Positions 13,683-15,210 of a stretch of DNA of 15,210 nt are shown one piece after another. A program made the translations under genes and the position numbers. This DNA is from an uncultured Porphyromonadaceae bacterium (GTDB lineage Bacteria; Bacteroidota; Bacteroidia; Bacteroidales; Muribaculaceae), in NCBI GenBank assembly GCA_900548705.1, contig URLF01000062.1, positions 1 to 15,210 on the forward strand, written 5' to 3'. Position 1 is the first letter of the stretch. Each line of letters begins with the position of its first letter. The notes below the pieces were generated by a model. The model made no database searches and was not told the DNA's origin. It saw only the letters and a program-made list of their open reading frames with translations.

Positions 13683-14615
13683 CTAATCAGATTCGAGCCG
13701 AAGGAATTTATTCATCCGGGATATGCAGCGCTTTTTCTGGTCGAGATTCGGATGTACATACAGATTGAGCGTTGTCGCAACATTCGAGTGTCCGAGTATC
13801 ACACTCACGGTTTTATAGTCGCATCCGCTTTCAATGCATCTGGTGGCGAATGTATGGCGCAATCCGTGGAACACTATTGACGGGATTTCAAGCCGTTTGA
13901 GAATCCGGCTGAAAGTCTCTCGATATGTGCGAGGCTCTTTCGCTTTGGAGCCTTCGCCTACCACATACTTTTCTACTCTCTGCTGTTTTTTCACCACATT
14001 CAAGGCTTTGAAGAGAAGCGGAGATATGGGGATTTCACGATTTGAATTCCGGGTCTTGGGCGTGGAGACATATTGTTCTGTTGCCATCAGGTCGCAATTG
14101 TAGATTCGTCCCGTAGTGCCCGCTACCGTAATGATACGACGTGCCATATCCACTTCCTTCCATTGAAGGGCACAAACTTCCCCTATGCGCAAGCCGCAGC
14201 ACAGAGCAATCATTATCCCTATATTCTGTTGTGTCGGGGCGGATGAAATTGCGTTCAGCAGTTTTTTGTGGTCAGGTAATGACAGCACGGGCAAAACGCG
14301 CACGGATGTATCCGAGGGATATTCGATGTCCCACGAGGGCATCTCAGACATTCCCCTCTTTGCCCCGAAACGTCCGACGGACTTAAGCACGGCGATAATG
14401 TCATGGACAGTTTTCTTACTCAGCCCTGCCTCAAGCTTGTCAAGTGCAAATTGCTGTACTTCTGCCTCTGATATGGACACGGAATCGGCGAAAACGGGCA
14501 TGAGGTGAGTCTTTAGAATAAGAGCATAGGCGCAGTATGTCGAGTGTTTGACTACGCTGCGCCTGTTTTCTTTCCATAGTTCCGCTATTTCGCGGAAAGT
14601 CGATGTGTTGTGCAT
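13683..14615 (-). CDS. Tyrosine recombinase / phage-type integrase
   Basis: This 310-residue protein is a complete tyrosine recombinase. Residues 1-100 form the core-binding SAM-like domain (TFREIAELWKENRRS, then KKTVHDIIAVLKSVGRFG). The catalytic domain follows with a full active site: R143 in CCGLRIGEVCALQW, K187 in STPKTRNSNREIPI, H250 and R253 in FHGLRHTFATR, H276 in LGHSNVATT, and the nucleophile Y286 in LNLYVHPN. It lacks an obvious N-terminal arm-binding domain, although the region before residue 20 is short. Such enzymes integrate and excise phages, conjugative elements and genomic islands. No phage or conjugation genes are visible here, so the element type is unknown. It follows the HNH gene with a 43-nt gap and precedes the NERD gene. 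The intact catalytic set suggests it could still be active. Confidence 0.93.
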   Translation of the reverse strand: MHNTSTFREIAELWKENRRSVVKHSTYCAYALILKTHLMPVFADSVSISEAEVQQFALDKLEAGLSKKTVHDIIAVLKSVGRFGAKRGMSEMPSWDIEYPSDTSVRVLPVLSLPDHKKLLNAISSAPTQQNIGIMIALCCGLRIGEVCALQWKEVDMARRIITVAGTTGRIYNCDLMATEQYVSTPKTRNSNREIPISPLLFKALNVVKKQQRVEKYVVGEGSKAKEPRTYRETFSRILKRLEIPSIVFHGLRHTFATRCIESGCDYKTVSVILGHSNVATTLNLYVHPNLDQKKRCISRMNKFLRLESD

Positions 14616-14618
14616 ACT

Positions 14619-14640
14619 TTGTGATTTTTATGATTCACAA
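14619..14640. repeat. Inverted repeat in the HNH-integrase gap
   Basis: TTGTGA (14619-14624) and TCACAA (14635-14640) are complementary arms 10 nt apart in the 43-nt gap just before the integrase ATG. The position suits an operator controlling the integrase or a weak hairpin after the HNH gene. Confidence 0.35.
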
Positions 14641-14658
14641 GATATGCGCTGTCTTATT

Positions 14659-15210
14659 TCAACGGTTGCCTTTCGCCCGGTTGTGGTGCTTGCAGAGCAT
14701 CTGACAGTTTGAGATATCAGTCGCGCCCCCTTTGCTCCATGCCGTGACATGGTCGGCATCCATTTCGTTCAACTTCCATATCTTGTTTACGTTGGCATAA
14801 TGGCCTATGGCACAGAAAGGACAGTTAGACTTGCCGGTGGCTTTCGCTTGTTCGGTCTGGCGGCCATATACGGCTCGCTTTGTCGCTTCGTCAAAGATGC
14901 GGATATCAAGAAGCTTCGTGTCGTTTTCTCCACCTAAAAGAAACTCATACACGCCGCGCCTATTTTTCACATACGGGTCGGCATACAACTCCGCTACTCG
15001 CTGTTTCATATGAGCCGGGTTATATGGCTGTGTATGATATCTCTCGTAAAGTTCGCCCCACGGAAGTCCGCGCATCTCATTTTCAACGAGAGGGAACACA
15101 GTCCGCACCCAGTCTATGACAGAATTGAAATAATTCACGAGTTCCGTGATGTCGGAGCTGAAACGGTGGTCGCGCATATATTCCTCGGCTTTGCCACGGC
15201 TGACCCATTC
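14659..15210 (-). CDS. HNH endonuclease, C-terminal part (DUF262/GmrSD-like), N-terminus outside window
   Basis: The frame is open across the right edge (the 11 codons before the ATG at 15177 are all coding), so this is the C-terminal 183 residues of a longer protein. Counting from that internal Met, the last 55 residues are a zinc-supported HNH nuclease. They contain CPFC (119-122), NEMDADHVTAWSKGG (138-151) with the Asp-His pair, Asn157 in ISNCQML and CKHHNRAKGNR at the end. The part before it (FNSVIDWVRTVFPLVENEM, YGRQTEQAKATGKSNC) resembles, from memory, Bacteroidetes proteins with an N-terminal DUF262 domain. DUF262 plus HNH is the layout of GmrSD-type modification-dependent restriction enzymes and several defence proteins. 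The DUF262 part is not in view, so that assignment is inferred. It lies immediately upstream of the integrase on the same strand. Confidence 0.8.
   Translation of the reverse strand, partial: EWVSRGKAEEYMRDHRFSSDITELVNYFNSVIDWVRTVFPLVENEMRGLPWGELYERYHTQPYNPAHMKQRVAELYADPYVKNRRGVYEFLLGGENDTKLLDIRIFDEATKRAVYGRQTEQAKATGKSNCPFCAIGHYANVNKIWKLNEMDADHVTAWSKGGATDISNCQMLCKHHNRAKGNR

Noticed and set aside
1..15210. CRISPR array, rRNA or insertion sequence
   Set aside because: No regularly spaced direct repeats, no rRNA-like segments and no transposase were found on either strand.

Overview
The window looks like a Bacteroidales chromosome segment. The evidence is the content (a DUF4835 protein, an OprO/P-type porin, a long U32 protein), the gene order, and several matches to the Bacteroides-type -7 box TAnnTTTG. 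The housekeeping genes are GC-rich (one sampled 60-base line in dnaN is 67% GC). Muribaculaceae or a close family would fit, but this is inference and no marker gene here settles it.

Layout. Bases 1-1855 carry pta and ackA on the minus strand; ackA runs off the left edge. Together they form the acetate-forming acetyl-CoA/acetyl-phosphate pathway. Divergent from pta is a long U32-family protein (2047-3915, plus), probably an RNA hydroxylation enzyme like RlhA/TrhP. It converges on a small outer-membrane porin of the OprO/OprP type (3932-4960, minus). Then comes a two-gene module (5056-5761, minus): a 52-residue protein followed after 1 nt by a GNAT acetyltransferase. It looks like a toxin-antitoxin pair whose antitoxin is not the usual ribbon-helix-helix type.

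Bases 5854-12649 (minus) are a housekeeping block, read in the order dnaN, a dnaQ-like DEDDh exonuclease, coaBC, DUF4835/PorD-like, recN, rlmB-like. It joins replication, DNA repair, coenzyme A synthesis and RNA modification, and the gaps are short. A good promoter lies just before dnaN; the two larger internal gaps hold inverted repeats.

Bases 12705-15210 (minus) have a different character: a membrane-anchored NERD nuclease-like protein (one sampled line is 37% GC), a complete tyrosine recombinase, and the C-terminal part of an HNH nuclease that resembles DUF262/GmrSD-type proteins and leaves the right edge. This looks like the end of an integrated, possibly defence-related island abutting dnaN. 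The stop codon of the NERD gene lies inside the proposed dnaN promoter.

No tRNA, rRNA, CRISPR array or insertion sequence was recognised. No stretch longer than 300 bases lacks a gene; the longest gaps are 1856-2046 and 13506-13682, and their contents are listed below.
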